From Medicago truncatula (Eukaryota; Streptophyta; Magnoliopsida; Fabales; Fabaceae): DNA of 64,000 bases. Every line of letters begins with the position of its first letter. Positions within the stretch are counted from its first letter, which is position 1. A model generated the notes under the pieces. The model made no database searches. It saw only the letters and a list, made by a program, of their open reading frames with translations, and was not told the DNA's origin. The translations under genes were made by a program, and so were the position numbers. The DNA lies in the NCBI RefSeq assembly GCF_003473485.1, contig NC_053044.1:53360091-53424090 (forward strand). Direction: 5' to 3'. Positions 48,725-61,100 of this stretch are shown in pieces.

Positions 48725-50600
48725 ATATGTTGAAGGTACCTAGTTGAATATTCTTGCTCCACAAACACTAATAATATATTCTCCCAAACAAAGGTACCTA
48801 TTAAGTACTAATGTTTAAAGAGTCAAATATCCACTGTTAGAGATGGTCTTAAGATACAAGTTAGCATGATCTTATATTTTATTTTATATTTATATATGTT
48901 TCTCTTTTCACATATTATCTTCATCTTTCTCTCTTTACAAGTTTTTCTCTCAACCAATCAAAGCATAAGAGTAAATAATTGATGTATTGTTAACCGATGG
49001 ATTGAGAAGTTTCATTGGATCACATACAAAATTTGTATAGTGAAAATTTTACCCTCTATTTTCTAGTTACTTTGCATTCCCTCCATCATAGCCACATTGC
49101 AGTTGAATGTCCCGGAGCTTCATGAATTTGTGAGATATTGATTTTTGAAGGATGTTAGAAGACACAATTTAAAAAGCGAAAGAGGATGAATCTATATGCG
49201 AATTAAAAAATTTATAGGGGTCAATTTAAAATATGGAGACCACCTTGCAATATTTGAATAAATTAAAAGATCAATTTAACATTTACATTATAGAGCAAAG
49301 AAGGAATTTCAATTTTTTAGTGTTTAGATCTCATTTAAAATTTCTTATATTAAGCGATAAAATACTTCATAAATTTTTGTCATTTTAAAATTTCTTCAAA
49401 TTAATCATCCAAATAATACATTTCCTCAAAATATTTCATAATACAAACACACTCTATAATATATGCTAATTATCCACACAACGCCATATGCGTGACCAAT
49501 GAATGAGGATGATTACATCAAATCCTTCAGTAAAGGGGAGCCATCGTTCTCCTCACTTCACCTCCTATTGCCTCTCTATCTTTCATGTGCAACACCGTTT
49601 ATTTTTATTCGTATCTTCTAACCACACCCCCACCTTATCTATCCTAAGTTGTTTCAAAATATTTTGCCTCTATTCTTTACAACTTTTAAATATCCACGTT
49701 CAAAATCAGACATACATACAAAAAATTAAATTAAATTTGCACTTTGCATTCTATCACGTGCCAATCTCAAATGGATGAAGTGAATTATTGCAAATACATA
49801 CGGTGTAGATAATCAACCATTCGATATTAAATATCAAATTAGAACAACTTGATAAATCTGTAAGAGTTTGTTTCACTTTGTGGTGAAGACAAATTTAATG
49901 TTTATTGTCATTTAATAAATTTGTCTTCACCACAAAGCATTACAAAATCAAAGAGAATATCTTGATTAACTATCAATTGTAGGCTGTAGTCGTCGCATAT
50001 CTGCCTTCTCATTTCAAAATTATAGAATAGAATGTCGAGGTGGAAAACTTATATCTAAAAGGGTGAAGGTACTTCTTAAATCCATTTTGGTTTACTGTAC
50101 AAGTACTTTTTTAATTTCTTCTCAAATGATGAAGATTTTTTTTGGGTGATGATCAAGTGGTCACGGGAAGAGAAGAATAGATTGGATGTTGTGGGGACAA
50201 ATTCTCAATCAGTATTATAGCAACGACAGGAATCAAGGATGGCATAGTTTGTCTCACCTGGATACTATGATTTCTGGACACTTCTTTATAGCTATATTTT
50301 CCTATAGTGAATTTTTTGGATCAAGATGTGGGACACACAATTCAATCTATTCATGTAGCATTTGAAGTTGGTATATATTGGGGGTGGCTCAAAAATGTCC
50401 ATTTGAGATCAAGCATGGCTTCAGGCACCCTGATCATTTGAGATCGATGGGACCAAAACAACTGCTATTACTACTATTGAACCCAAAATAATAACAGTTA
50501 AATAAATTAGATCGATTTCACAAACTACACATTAGTCCATAGAAGCAACACAACACATTCAAGAGTGAACTTCAACTACTCTCATGGGATGTAATTGATC
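48725..50600. other. Intergenic DNA between the tandem gene pair
   Basis: AT-rich, no gene recognised. It contains the perfect hairpin listed separately and, near its right end, sequence resembling the 3' flank of copy A ('TTCAAGAGTGAACTTCAACT'). Confidence 0.45.
49876..49937. repeat. Perfect 22-bp hairpin
   Basis: CTTTGTGGTGAAGACAAATT plus TA at 49876-49897 is exactly mirrored at 49916-49937, with an 18-base loop between. The pairing stops sharply at both ends. No larger element edges surround it. Confidence 0.85.
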
Positions 50601-50852
50601 ATACACGACATAAGAACCCCGGTGTACAATAACATAGTTCATGTAATTTTAAAAGATAAAAATCTGTGCCAAAATGTCATTGTCTATAACAATTAAACAA
50701 CACTAACCCAAAAAAAGCATAAGACAATATATATCAAGTCTATTGGAGTACGACTAGAGTCACCAGAGCCTAAAGCCAACAATTTATTCGACATCATAAT
50801 ATAAACAAGAAATACAAATTCCTGTATTGATGTAAAGGAGAGCAAGGTTCTT

Positions 50853-53615
50853 TTACCGCACTGGTTGTTGATTATAATGGTTCTTCTCCTTTTTCTTTGA
50901 TGCAGCAAGCCTTGCATTCCTAGCAGCAGCTTCTTGAGCAGCAGCTCTAGCTGCAGCATCCATTTCTTTACTCGATTTCTTCTTCTTCATAGAAGCAACT
51001 TTCTTGAGACGTTCTTTCACGTCAACAACGGAAAGATCCTCCTCCGAATTTTCGGTGCCTGTAGCCATATCAGGCCCATTGTTTGTTTCTGAGCTATTCG
51101 GATGGCCGTTAGCTTCTTTCACCTCCTTGGAAGCTTTATCCTTCTTTTTCTTCTTCTTGGCATTCTTGGACTCGGGAGCAATTTCTTTCTTTTCGCCATC
51201 AACATCCCCTTCAACACCTTTCTTATCCTGAGGTACTCCTGCTAATACAATTTTGCAATTTGAACAAATCAACAACAATAATCTGCCTCAAGTGATTGTA
51301 CTACATATGTATGGAAATTTTATTTCTCTTCAATAAAAGATTATTAAAAAACTCTATATCACAATTCCTAGTTTAATAAAAAAACCAGCTAGTGCAAAAA
51401 GAGGGGTAAATCTGTGAGCAAAAGCAGGAAATTTTCCAACCGAAAAATGCCAATAGTGTAGAGCAAAGGTACGAGTGATGGCCAAACAATAACATGAAAT
51501 CACGCAAAAATAAAGAACAATCCTGCAAATAATGTACCATAGAGCACCAAATAACTACCTTGCGACTCATCTTGAGATTGACCATCATTACTTTCTTTCT
51601 GAGTGACTCCAAAATCAGCTAAAAGAGCCTCAAGCTCTTCAAGTTCCTTTTTCTTCCTTTCCTTTTTGGAGAGTTGTCGCTCTGCCTCCTTTGGCATCAC
51701 AGGAACTTCAGCGTGCTTCTTAACCTCAGGTTCAGTCTTCACAGCATGCTCTGGTTCTGGCTCATGGTCTTGCTCTTCCTCCTCTTCATCACCGTCATCT
51801 AAAATATCTTCCTCGCTCTCAGTATCCTGTTAAAACTGAAACGTATCAAATCTGGAACAACATAGGAATTTACTAACCATTCAACCAATAGGCACACCAA
51901 GCAAAAAGGGGTAAATCACTATAAACTTATCTTGCAAACTGATAAAACAGCTATCTAAATACAAGAAAATAGGACTGAACAATGATAGAACACTAATTTG
52001 AACAGAAATAGGATTATCATACCAAATACCGAATTACAGAAAATACAGCAATACAACAATCGTTATCCCACATATTAGTTATCCTACTACAGAAATTACA
52101 GTAACACACTTGCTGTTCCAGAGACTGTTTCCTACAGATGGTATTCTCTGTCCAACATACAGAATAACAACCACCCTCACTATTATTCCTTTCTGACATG
52201 CATACTGCACAAGTTATCCAACATAACTGCCATTGAACTTCCTAATAACGGCTGCCTATTACACAATTCTGCTATTACTTCCTAACATAAATATCATAAG
52301 ACAGATACTGCTATTGTAACATTGTTTGCTATGCTGTCTGCCTGGTTCCATCACTTACAAATATCCCACACAAAAATCATGTGACAGACATTCCTAAGTT
52401 ACTATTACCATTCAAAGGATCTTTAATCTGCTAATATATGGTCTTAAAAAAACGAAACAACAAATAGAAAGAAACCAGCTATTCTTTACAAGACTACACT
52501 CATGTAAAACAAAACATTACTAGCATCACCAAATATAGGTTTTATAACAAAAATAGGCATAACCAAGTATGCACAATAGGATAAAACATGTAAAATAGAA
52601 GAAATGTTTGGATGAGTTGCTTTGGATTTATTTCATGGCAACAACATAAGCACTTCTGCATTTGTATTTGACGAGCTTATTAAAGTATATTATGATAGAG
52701 CCATGCTATGCGGTACGAACCGCAACCGACGAAGTTTGACGACAGTTTGTATACACTTACCATACAAGGGTGGTGTGGGAAAATAGGGAATAAATGGAGG
52801 ACATAAATGTAATAACAGCTTTAAATCAGTGCATTTTGTCGCTTTTCGATGGGGTTCCTGTCGTAACTATGTAATAACAGCTTTTGTCGCTTTCGATGGT
52901 GTTCCGGTCATAACTTTTTTGAATTTCCCATTATGATATGATGTAACTATATGTTGGTTTCAACTTAATTTCATAAACTCCCAGATTAGTCTATATAAAC
53001 AGCTTATACATATGCAGAATTTTATCTCATTCACTTCTCAATTATAAAATAAAATAAAATAAAATGCATAAACACTTAATATGAGTGATTACAATATAAT
53101 ATCTGCAGTACCAACAAAAAAAAAAAGGGACAGCTATATGATTCATATGAAACCAATACACAAAGAATATGTCAATACAAAAACAATGTTCAAAATGATT
53201 TCAGCCACTAATATCCTGATTCCACCATGTTTCCTGACACAATAAAGCAATTGAATCCAAACAAACAGAAAGGTGTAAATAAACAATAATTAAATAGATT
53301 AAAAAAAAATGAGCAAACCTCAAAATGCTCCGGTTTGTCCTCACTGGGTTGAGGATCAGAAAATTGAGGCGGTGCGGTGGTCAAATAATAATCATCATCG
53401 TCGTCATCGACATCAGCCCATGAGGTCGCATTCAACGGTGCCGGAGCCCAAAACGCCTGCGATTCCGATTCCGATTTGGTTGATTTGGAGGAACCCTTAT
53501 TCTTCTTGTCCTTATCAGATTTCTTCTTCTTCTTCAAAGTATCAAGCGCTGCAAAAACGTTGGTGTTGGAAATTACCAACGAACCCTCATCCCTTCTGCT
53601 TCCACCACCAACCAT
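50853..53615 (-). CDS. Lys/Glu-rich protein of unknown function, copy B
   Basis: The CDS model is complement(join(50853..51238, 51559..51826, 53319..53615)), giving 316 residues. It has the same three-exon architecture and orientation as copy A, about 6.5 kb away. Exon 1 encodes exactly the same 99 residues as copy A, with only four base differences, all silent. Exon 2 differs at roughly one residue in six (KTEPEVKKHAEVPVMPKEAE versus KPEPEVKKNAEVPAAPKEAE). Exon 3 has an insertion (ETNNGPDMATGT region) and other changes. The conserved helix RQLSKKERKKKELEELEALL and the C-terminal YNQQPVR are kept. Both copies look intact and expressible. The 3' UTRs are also alignable by eye. Function is unknown, with the same inferences as copy A. 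Confidence 0.88.
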
Positions 53616-54722
53616 TGTTAATCACAAATTCACCACCAAAGAAAATCGATTTTAGTGTTTAATTACAGTACTAATATTCAAAGTTTAACGCTTAACCTCG
53701 CCGATTAATTGTCGGTTCAAAAACGCGAAACGATTATTATAATATAAAATAAAATGAAAAATAATCTACCCTGTTGTATGATTTAATTTAATAAATTTGA
53801 GATCTGGTATAATAGGAAGACAGAAAAATTGAGATTAGGGTTTGGATATAAACAGAGGAGGTGAGAATGTAAAAGATTGTTTGTTGAAAGGTAGGGTTGT
53901 ATCAAAACACAGAAAAGGATAACGAAACGAAAGACGCTGCTTCGGCACACAGCTTGCTTTTATAGGGCGATTCATTTTTTGTTCATTTTTTTTTATTTAC
54001 TTCTAATGTTTTTTTTTTTTTTTGTTAGAAATACTTCCTCCAATAATAGTTGTTTTTATTTTTAATTCCCTCTCATGAGTATAGCTTCAGGTTGTTTCGA
54101 ATCCAGCCGAACCCCAACCACTATAAAAAAAAAAATTGTTTTTATTTTTTTTGATATCCGAGTTCAAGCCCAGACATTGTATATAGGGAAATGATAATTG
54201 GTACAGATGTTTTGACAAGAATAATCACGAACGTGGGCAAAAAAGCCAATTCCACTCGTTGTACTTTCTCTGTCCAGAGGAAAGAAAATTAAATTAAATA
54301 AATAATAAAAAAACCTTTAATAGAAATGATACCCTTCAGTCTTCACAAAAACAAAACCACGTTAACCACTTCCACCGCAATTGTTTCCTCTTTCCCACGA
54401 AACAAAGACTCTGGTTGATATTCAACTTCTATTGTTGTGAAATAGTGTCGTCATCGATTTCTCGTTTTCATGCTCTTGCCTCTGTAAATCAGATTTCATA
54501 TGCATCCTCACATAACTCTGTTTCTGCTTATCATCACAACTTCCATTGATTCATAGCACTAAAGCAGAGTATTTCAGTTTTAATTTACTTACAAGTAAGT
54601 ATTTGTGTATTTGTTGTTTTTATATATCATTAGCAGGAATTTTGAGCCGATTGATTGATTTTTCATTTACTTAACTGCGTTAGTCAATTAATATAGGTTT
54701 TTTTTTTAATTTGTTGTATTAG
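53616..54722. other. Intergenic region and FAR1-like gene leader
   Basis: The first 350 bases are the copy B promoter/leader on the minus strand. A small SINE-like relic may lie at about 54075-54180 (box-B-like TTCGAATCC and GAGTTCAAGCCC), but it is too weak to call. An untranslated leader of the FAR1-like gene probably ends near 54594 (ACAAG|TAAGTA) with its acceptor at 54721-54722. Confidence 0.4.
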
Positions 54723-57700
54723 TGCAAGAAGGATTTGAGTCCTGTGATGAATTGGAAACTTATGATTGTTTAGAAGCAAATGGTACTTATGAAGAAGAAA
54801 CACCTTGTGATGGGATGTCATTCGGATATGAAAAGGAAATTACTGAGTATTACAAGAATTATGCTGAACGGGTGGGTTTTGGAGTTAAAAAAATAAGTTC
54901 AAAAAAAGGAGATGAAGGGAAAATGTATTTTACTTTAGCATGTAATCGAGCTAGAAAGTATGTGAGTCGCTCAAAGAATCTGTTAAAGCCAAATCCTGTA
55001 ACTCAAACACAGTGTAAGGCTAGATTGAATGCGTGTATTTATTTAGACGGAACAACTAAAATTAAAAGTGTATTTTTTTTAGCATAATCATGATCTAAGT
55101 CCAGGGAAAGCACGATATTTTAGATCGAACAAGAATATGGGGGCTCAAATGAAGAGGAGGTTAGAACTCAATGATGAAGCTGGGATTAATGTAAGCAGAA
55201 ATTTTCAATCTCTAGTCGTTGAAGCAAATGGGTATAAGAATCTCACATTTGGAGAAAAAGACTGCAGGAACTACATAGACAAAGTAAGAAGACTACGACT
55301 TGGGACAAGAGATGCTGAAGCAATACAAAAATATTTTGTTAGGATGCAAAAGCAAAACAGTCAATTTTATTATGTCATGAATGTGGATGATGAAAGTCGA
55401 TTACGAAATGTGTTTTGGGCAGATGCAAGATGTAGGGTTGCATATGAATATTTTGGTGAAGTCATAACTTTCGACACCACTTATTTAACAAATAAATATG
55501 ACATGCCTTTTGTTCCTTTTGTTGGCGTAAATCATCACGGTCAGTCTATGTTGTTGGGTTGTGCTCTGTTGTCAAATGAGGATACTGAAACTTTTACTTG
55601 GTTGTTTAAGACATGGTTAGAATGTATGCATGGACGTTCTCCAAATGCCATAACTACTGATCAAGACAGAGCAATGAAGAATGCAATTGAGATTGTCTTT
55701 CCGAAAGCTCGTCATCGATGGTGCTTATGACATATAATGAAAAAGATTTCAGAAAAGTTTGGTAGTCACTCTGACTACGAGTCTATCAAAACACTTTTGC
55801 ATGATATTGTATATGATTCTTTTAGCAAAAGTGATTTTATGACGAGGTGGGAAAATATGATTGAGTTTTACAAACTACAGGATAATGAATGGCTGAAAGG
55901 GTTATTTGTTGAGCGACATCGTTGGGTCCCTGCATATGTAAGGGACACATTTTGGGCTGGAATGTCAACTACACAACGAAGTGAAAGTATGAACTCTTTT
56001 TTTGATGGATATGTAAGCTCAAAGACAACATTGAAGCAATCTGTTGAGCAATATGATAATGCATTGAAAGATAAGATTGAAAAGGAAAACATTGCTGACT
56101 TTCGTTCTTTTAATACAGTTATTTCTTGTATTAGTCACTTTGGCTTTGAGTTCCAATTCCAAAAAGCATTTACCAATGCAAAGTTTCAGGAATTCCAATT
56201 GGAAATAGCTTCTATGATGTACTGTCATGCATGTTTCAACAGATTGGAGGGTTTGGATTCAATATTTTTTGTTACATAGAGTAAGAAAGTATATGACCAG
56301 ATGAAAGATATTGTGTTCATGGTGTTCTTCAATGAAAAAGACTTTATGTTAAAATGCACCTGCTGCTTGTTTGAATTTAAAGGCATTTTATGTAGGCACA
56401 TCCTTCGTGTGCTTAAGCTCATTGGGAAAACAGATTTCGTGTCATCTAATTATATTTTGGCACGGTGGAGGAAGGATATAAAGTGGAGGTATACACTTAT
56501 TAAATGTGGTTTTGATAATTTGGTTGGAAAAACTGAATTGCAACGTGCAGGTAAAGCTTGTGATGCCTTTTATGAATTTGCTTCAACGAGGATAAATAGT
56601 GAAGATGATTTAGTGAAAGTGATGAACTTAATTCAAAACATGAAAATTGAGTTACCATGTAATGAAACATCTCCTAGAATTGTAGAAGAAGATTGTTCAG
56701 CTCAAAACCAAGCTACCATTCTTGATCCTAAACTAGCTCGAAGTAAAGGGCGTCCTCCTTCAAAAAGGAAGACTTCTATAGTTGATCAGATTGTGAAGAA
56801 GAAGCTTGCACAAAAGAAAAGTATAAAAAACAACCAAAATAGTAAAAATATTCGAGTTCAAGAAGAGGTGAGTATGAAATTTATAGCAATTTATTGATAT
56901 TGTAGGTATAATAGTTGAGATGTCTAATTTAAGAATTTTTATGGCAGGGCCAATGTTCATCTAGAGGTCAAGAAATTGAACACGAAGTGTTTTACAGTTC
57001 TCAACTTGGTGATAGAATTGGAACACAAGAGAGCATTCAAGTAAACAAAGCATATACTAGTCATGCAAATCAGGTGCAAATATAAGATTCATCTAATTAT
57101 ATATTACTATTTATGTAGTTGAACATAGTAGTGTGTGTGTGTGTCTAATTATAGTTTTTTCTACGACAGAGACTAAGATTGCATGTAGTTCAAAGTACTT
57201 CAAATGAAGAGATTATTAGGTATCAAATTATTGATGGGACTGGGTCACAAGACAATATTCATGTAAACATGATTTCTTACTTTCATTTAATTAAAAATGA
57301 TTGGCTTTTTGTTATTTGAAATATTCAATATGATATTGCATACTAGTTATTTATGTTTTTGCATGTTAATATCTATAACAGGAGCATAACTATGTTTGTA
57401 GTAGTGAAAATGGTAGTGTGAATACTTTAGCTCCCTTCAATCCAAATCAAGAACATTTTGGTCAAGTAAACAAGGTGTAAATATAGATTTTGGTGTTGTT
57501 TTGTTTTTATTTGAACATTTTTATAATGAACATAAATGGTTAATTATATATTCTTTGCAGGCTCCTTATTACTCTCAGGTCACAAACTATAATGCTACTT
57601 GTTCTGATTTGTTGCAGGTATTGGTTTGAAGTCTTCTTATTGTATGAAAATACAATCTGTTGGTTTTTTATTGTGTGGGAATAGAAGCAAATTTTAATAC

Positions 57701-57784
57701 AAAAAACACTAATCCCTTTGTCTCTTTCTGTAGGAACAACACCACATGATCAACACAATAATCTTAGAGACGCAAGTTGAATGA
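54723..57784 (+). pseudogene. FAR1/FHY3-family (FRS) gene, disrupted
   Basis: The region encodes, in order, the FAR1 DNA-binding domain (ITEYYKNYAERVGFGVKK, then C/H zinc-ligand residues to CKARLNA), the MULE transposase core (VITFDTTY and AITTDQDRAM carrying catalytic-type Asp) and a SWIM zinc finger (CTCCLFEF...CRH, about 56356-56402). Several small 3' exons (56948.., 57170.., 57382.., 57561.., 57734..57784) follow, ending at TGA. Three breaks interrupt it: a frameshift near 55075-55085 in a T-run, a TGA at 55728 where Trp is expected (RWCL-W-HI), and a TAG at 56277. The likely start is the Met at 54815. FAR1/FHY3 proteins are transposase-derived light-signalling transcription factors. Codon-level preservation elsewhere suggests recent inactivation. 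Confidence 0.85.
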
Positions 57785-59640
57785 TCCAGCCATCAAAAGA
57801 CATGAATAAGACACAACTTTTGGATTTTTTTTAGCTTTATTTTGTGCTAGAACTTGGATATTTTGATTTGTAAGGATTATAATGTTGCTGAAAGTAATAT
57901 TACTTAAAGAATTTTCTGTCGCATTTTTTTGCTTGGTTGGGCTTGTTTTGTTTTGCTGTTATGACAGCTGGGGTTCTGCTATATCGGTCCCTGTTGTAAT
58001 TGTTTTCTGGTGTCCGAGTTTTAGTTGTGCTTCGCCCGCGCTCGTTTTTAATAAATTTGCTGATTCTAAAAAAAATTAAAGAATTTAAAGCTTGAAATAC
58101 ATAAAATGATGTGTATGCAATTTTCATTCGATGAAATGTATAACATAGATTTGAGTAATATTACATTACATGGATAGTCTTAATATTAGAGACTTCTTTC
58201 ATGGTCACATAGACTTTCTAAAGATCAAAAGGTTCCCTAACTAGAAGAATGATTGAGACAATACAATTGCTTTTGAACCAATTCAACATAATCTCATAGC
58301 TTAAGCGCAAGTAGCAGTGGCACGAGCATGTCCACCAAAATTTGTGTAGATATCAGCCACATACATCAAAGATTGCAAAATCTAGCTCCAAAACTTAAGT
58401 AGCAACATTTTATTTGATATGGAGCTTTTCCATTTGCATATCATTTCTTTGTGCATCAGCTCAAAACTAGTTGGCAGCATAGGCCAGCAGTGCTTGCACT
58501 CATTCCTTACCACACTCGTTGTTTTAGCAGATCCCATCAGTACCAGAAGCTGACCATAATCAATATCCTGTAATGAAAAACGTATTTAGAGGAAAACAGA
58601 AGCATATTTGATAAAATTCAGAACAACAAGGCACACTAAAATTCTTACAAAACAAACAGAAGATAAAAAAAAATTCGTAAAAATACGATACACAATTTAA
58701 CAGGAAATAGAACCCACAGCACAACAGTAGCAACATGCCTACCAACACCATAACATAACCAACAAAACGTCGGCCAATTGACACCACCATGCGTTACCTC
58801 ATCAAACAATTACTCGAGCACCAATATCATTTGTAATACATACAAGCCAGTTGGAGAATATCCAATCATAAACCTGTTTGTTGACCTCGACGACAATGGT
58901 GCGTTTGGTGACAAGGTATTAGAGATATGAATCCAAGCTTGAACAAACACCAATAACAAGTAACCATTGCACCAATATGTGACAGAAGCAATAAGCAGTA
59001 TTGCACCATGTAACAAATCTATTTATATCTTTCAGAATTCTACAATTAAGAAAGATGATGCACCGTGTAACCATTGCTGGAAAAACTGAACTCAAAAGTT
59101 GTATGTTTTCTGTGAGGACTTTCCACAAACACCTGGCACAATAGCCACAATTTGAAATTTCAACACAATTCTGTTTCTGAAACAGAATACGTGGTATATC
59201 AACGATGCAGAGATATGGGGTATACATATGTGCACAATTTGTTAACATACCTGATTCACAAAGGCGAGAGCACGGAAAGATAAGACGACGACGATTCACA
59301 AAGGCAAGAGCACGAAAACGAGAAGACGACGACGTCGCTAGTTCACTAGTTCACAACTAATGAGAGTGAATTCCAATCAGAGTTTTGATTCGCGGGAAAG
59401 GAGAAACAATTGCAGCGGGAGTGAGTGGCGAACGTGGGTTTCGTTTCTATCAAGGGTGGGTTCCTATGAATGAGAGTTTTTTTTTCTTAATTAAAAAAAA
59501 AAATCAGAAACTGAAGCGCGTGCAAAATAGCTGCAACCACACGTCCGTGAAATTTCGTGATCAATTGTCCGTACTGAATAACACTTCTCTTGTATATATT
59601 ATACATTGTCCTTAAGTTAAGTTCACAGGCACACATTAAT
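57785..59640. other. Intergenic DNA, no supported gene
   Basis: Minus-strand open frames exist (for example near 58919-59299), but none has a recognisable domain or exon structure. A two-copy direct repeat of about 33 bases is seen at 59251-59333 (GATTCACAAAGGCGAGAGCA, then again with AAGAGCA), each copy ending in GACGACGAC. Confidence 0.45.
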
Positions 59641-59676
59641 AGTCGTTTAATATGTGTTCATAAATTTTAGAGTAAA

Positions 59677-59892
59677 TAGTCAATTATCCCCCTGAAATTG
59701 TAACTTTCGTTAAAAAACCCCCTGAATTTTGCAAAACGTCAAAACCCCCTCTAAAATTGTCAAGCGTCTGTCAATTACTCCCCCTCTGTTAATTTCCTCC
59801 ATCCAACATGCTGATGTGGCCGTTAACTGCCACGTGGCACTGGCACTGACACATGGTCAGAAAAGTCATGCCACATCATAGGGGGGGTAATT

Positions 59893-59897
<5 letters not shown>
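59677..59897. mobile_element. MITE with TAGTCAATTA-CCCCC ends
   Basis: The left end TAGTCAATTATCCCCCTG and the right end, reverse complemented TAGTCAATTACCCCCCC, are inverted repeats. They enclose a body with several short CCCCCTGAA/CCCCCTCT motifs and a 'GCCACGTGGCACTGGCAC' stretch. It is 221 bp, has no coding sequence and is of a kind abundant in legumes. Target-site duplication is obscured by the adjoining AT repeat. Confidence 0.65.

Positions 59898-59931
<34 letters not shown>
59897..59931. repeat. AT dinucleotide microsatellite
   Basis: A run of about 17 TA units directly adjoins the right end of the MITE. Confidence 0.9.
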
Positions 59932-59935
<4 letters not shown>

Positions 59936-60189
59936 AAAAAAATATGATTAAGGCTAAATAAGCTTTTGCGTCATTTTTGTGCAAACAAGGCTGTCGCGTC
60001 ATTAGTGAGTCACTAATTCAAATAAGCTAATCAAATAAGCTTTTGGCATGACTCACTAATTAGTGAAAAGCTATTTGATTAGCTTTTGTCGCGTCATTTT
60101 TCGGAGATCAAGGCTATTTGATTAGTTTTTGAATCACTAATTTATTTCACGGCTGAACATTTAATTTTTAAGAAAAAGGGAAAAAAAGT

Positions 60190-61100
60190 TCAAACTACCC
60201 CATTTTGAAAAGATTTAGGGTTCGGGGGTTAGTTACATAAAGGGAAGGTATCAGCACCCTTTATGTCCGTAGTACTCTACGGGAACCTCTTGATTTTATT
60301 TAATTTAATGTGCTATAAACTTGCTTGCTTTTGAAAAAGAAGTTAATGTGATGATTAAAAGAAAAAGAAAGTGAGACCTAATTTATCTACATTTTATATT
60401 GTTTGAAAGGACATGGTCCTCTGCCTATGTACCCGTGAGGGATCAAAACCTTGTAGTTCGGAGTAGAAAATGAAGTTTGATTTGTTGAGTGTTTTTTATT
60501 AGTTTTGAAAAAGGTTTTAAAATGAAAAGTCAAGTGGCAAATAAGAGTTTGTTTGTGTTTTTTAATATTAAAGAAAATGGACTCATGATAAAATTAAATT
60601 GATTAATGTTTGATTAAAGAAATAAAATAAAAAAGACGGTCACTTGATTTAGGATCAAGGTTTGTTTATGAAAACATTTTTTGTGATTTTTGTTATTTGC
60701 ATGTTTTTGTGGTTTTTGAATATTGGACTAAAATTAAACTAACGGAGCATAAAAATAAAAACGTAGGTACTTCATGGTGACGTTGGATCACCACAAAGAC
60801 CTTTAACCTAAATTATAAAGCATAAAAATAAGGCATACCCACACACACGCACACATGCATGATTTACATTAAGCCTATTATACATTCTAAGGTATGCGGA
60901 AAATAAAGGACAAAATAAATAAATTATTTACATTAAAGTCTAGTTTACATTCTAATATCCTTGCTATGAAAATAAAATAAATGGCGTAAATAACTACATG
61001 AAAATAGTAAATCTAATCCTAAAATATTCACCAACTTATCTTGCCTACAACTCTAACCCTAACGACAATAGTGTTCGAATTAAACTACTTGGAAGACTAC
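60190..61100 (+). mobile_element. Ogre-like (Ty3/gypsy Tat) LTR retrotransposon fossil
   Basis: The sequence 'AAAGGGAAGGTATCAGCACC' followed by 'TTTATGTCCGTAGTACTCTA' and later 'GAGGGATCAAAACCTTGTAG' is characteristic of the LTR or leader of Ogre-type giant gypsy elements in legumes, recalled by pattern. No coding domain is present. It is broken and appears old. The boundaries are approximate. Confidence 0.5.

Noticed and set aside
54075-54180. Possible SINE upstream of the FAR1-like gene
   Set aside because: Only short B-box-like matches were seen; there was no A-box or tail in the right arrangement.
58919-59299. 126-residue minus-strand frame
   Set aside because: Low-complexity Cys/Leu-rich composition, no recognisable domain and no splice context.
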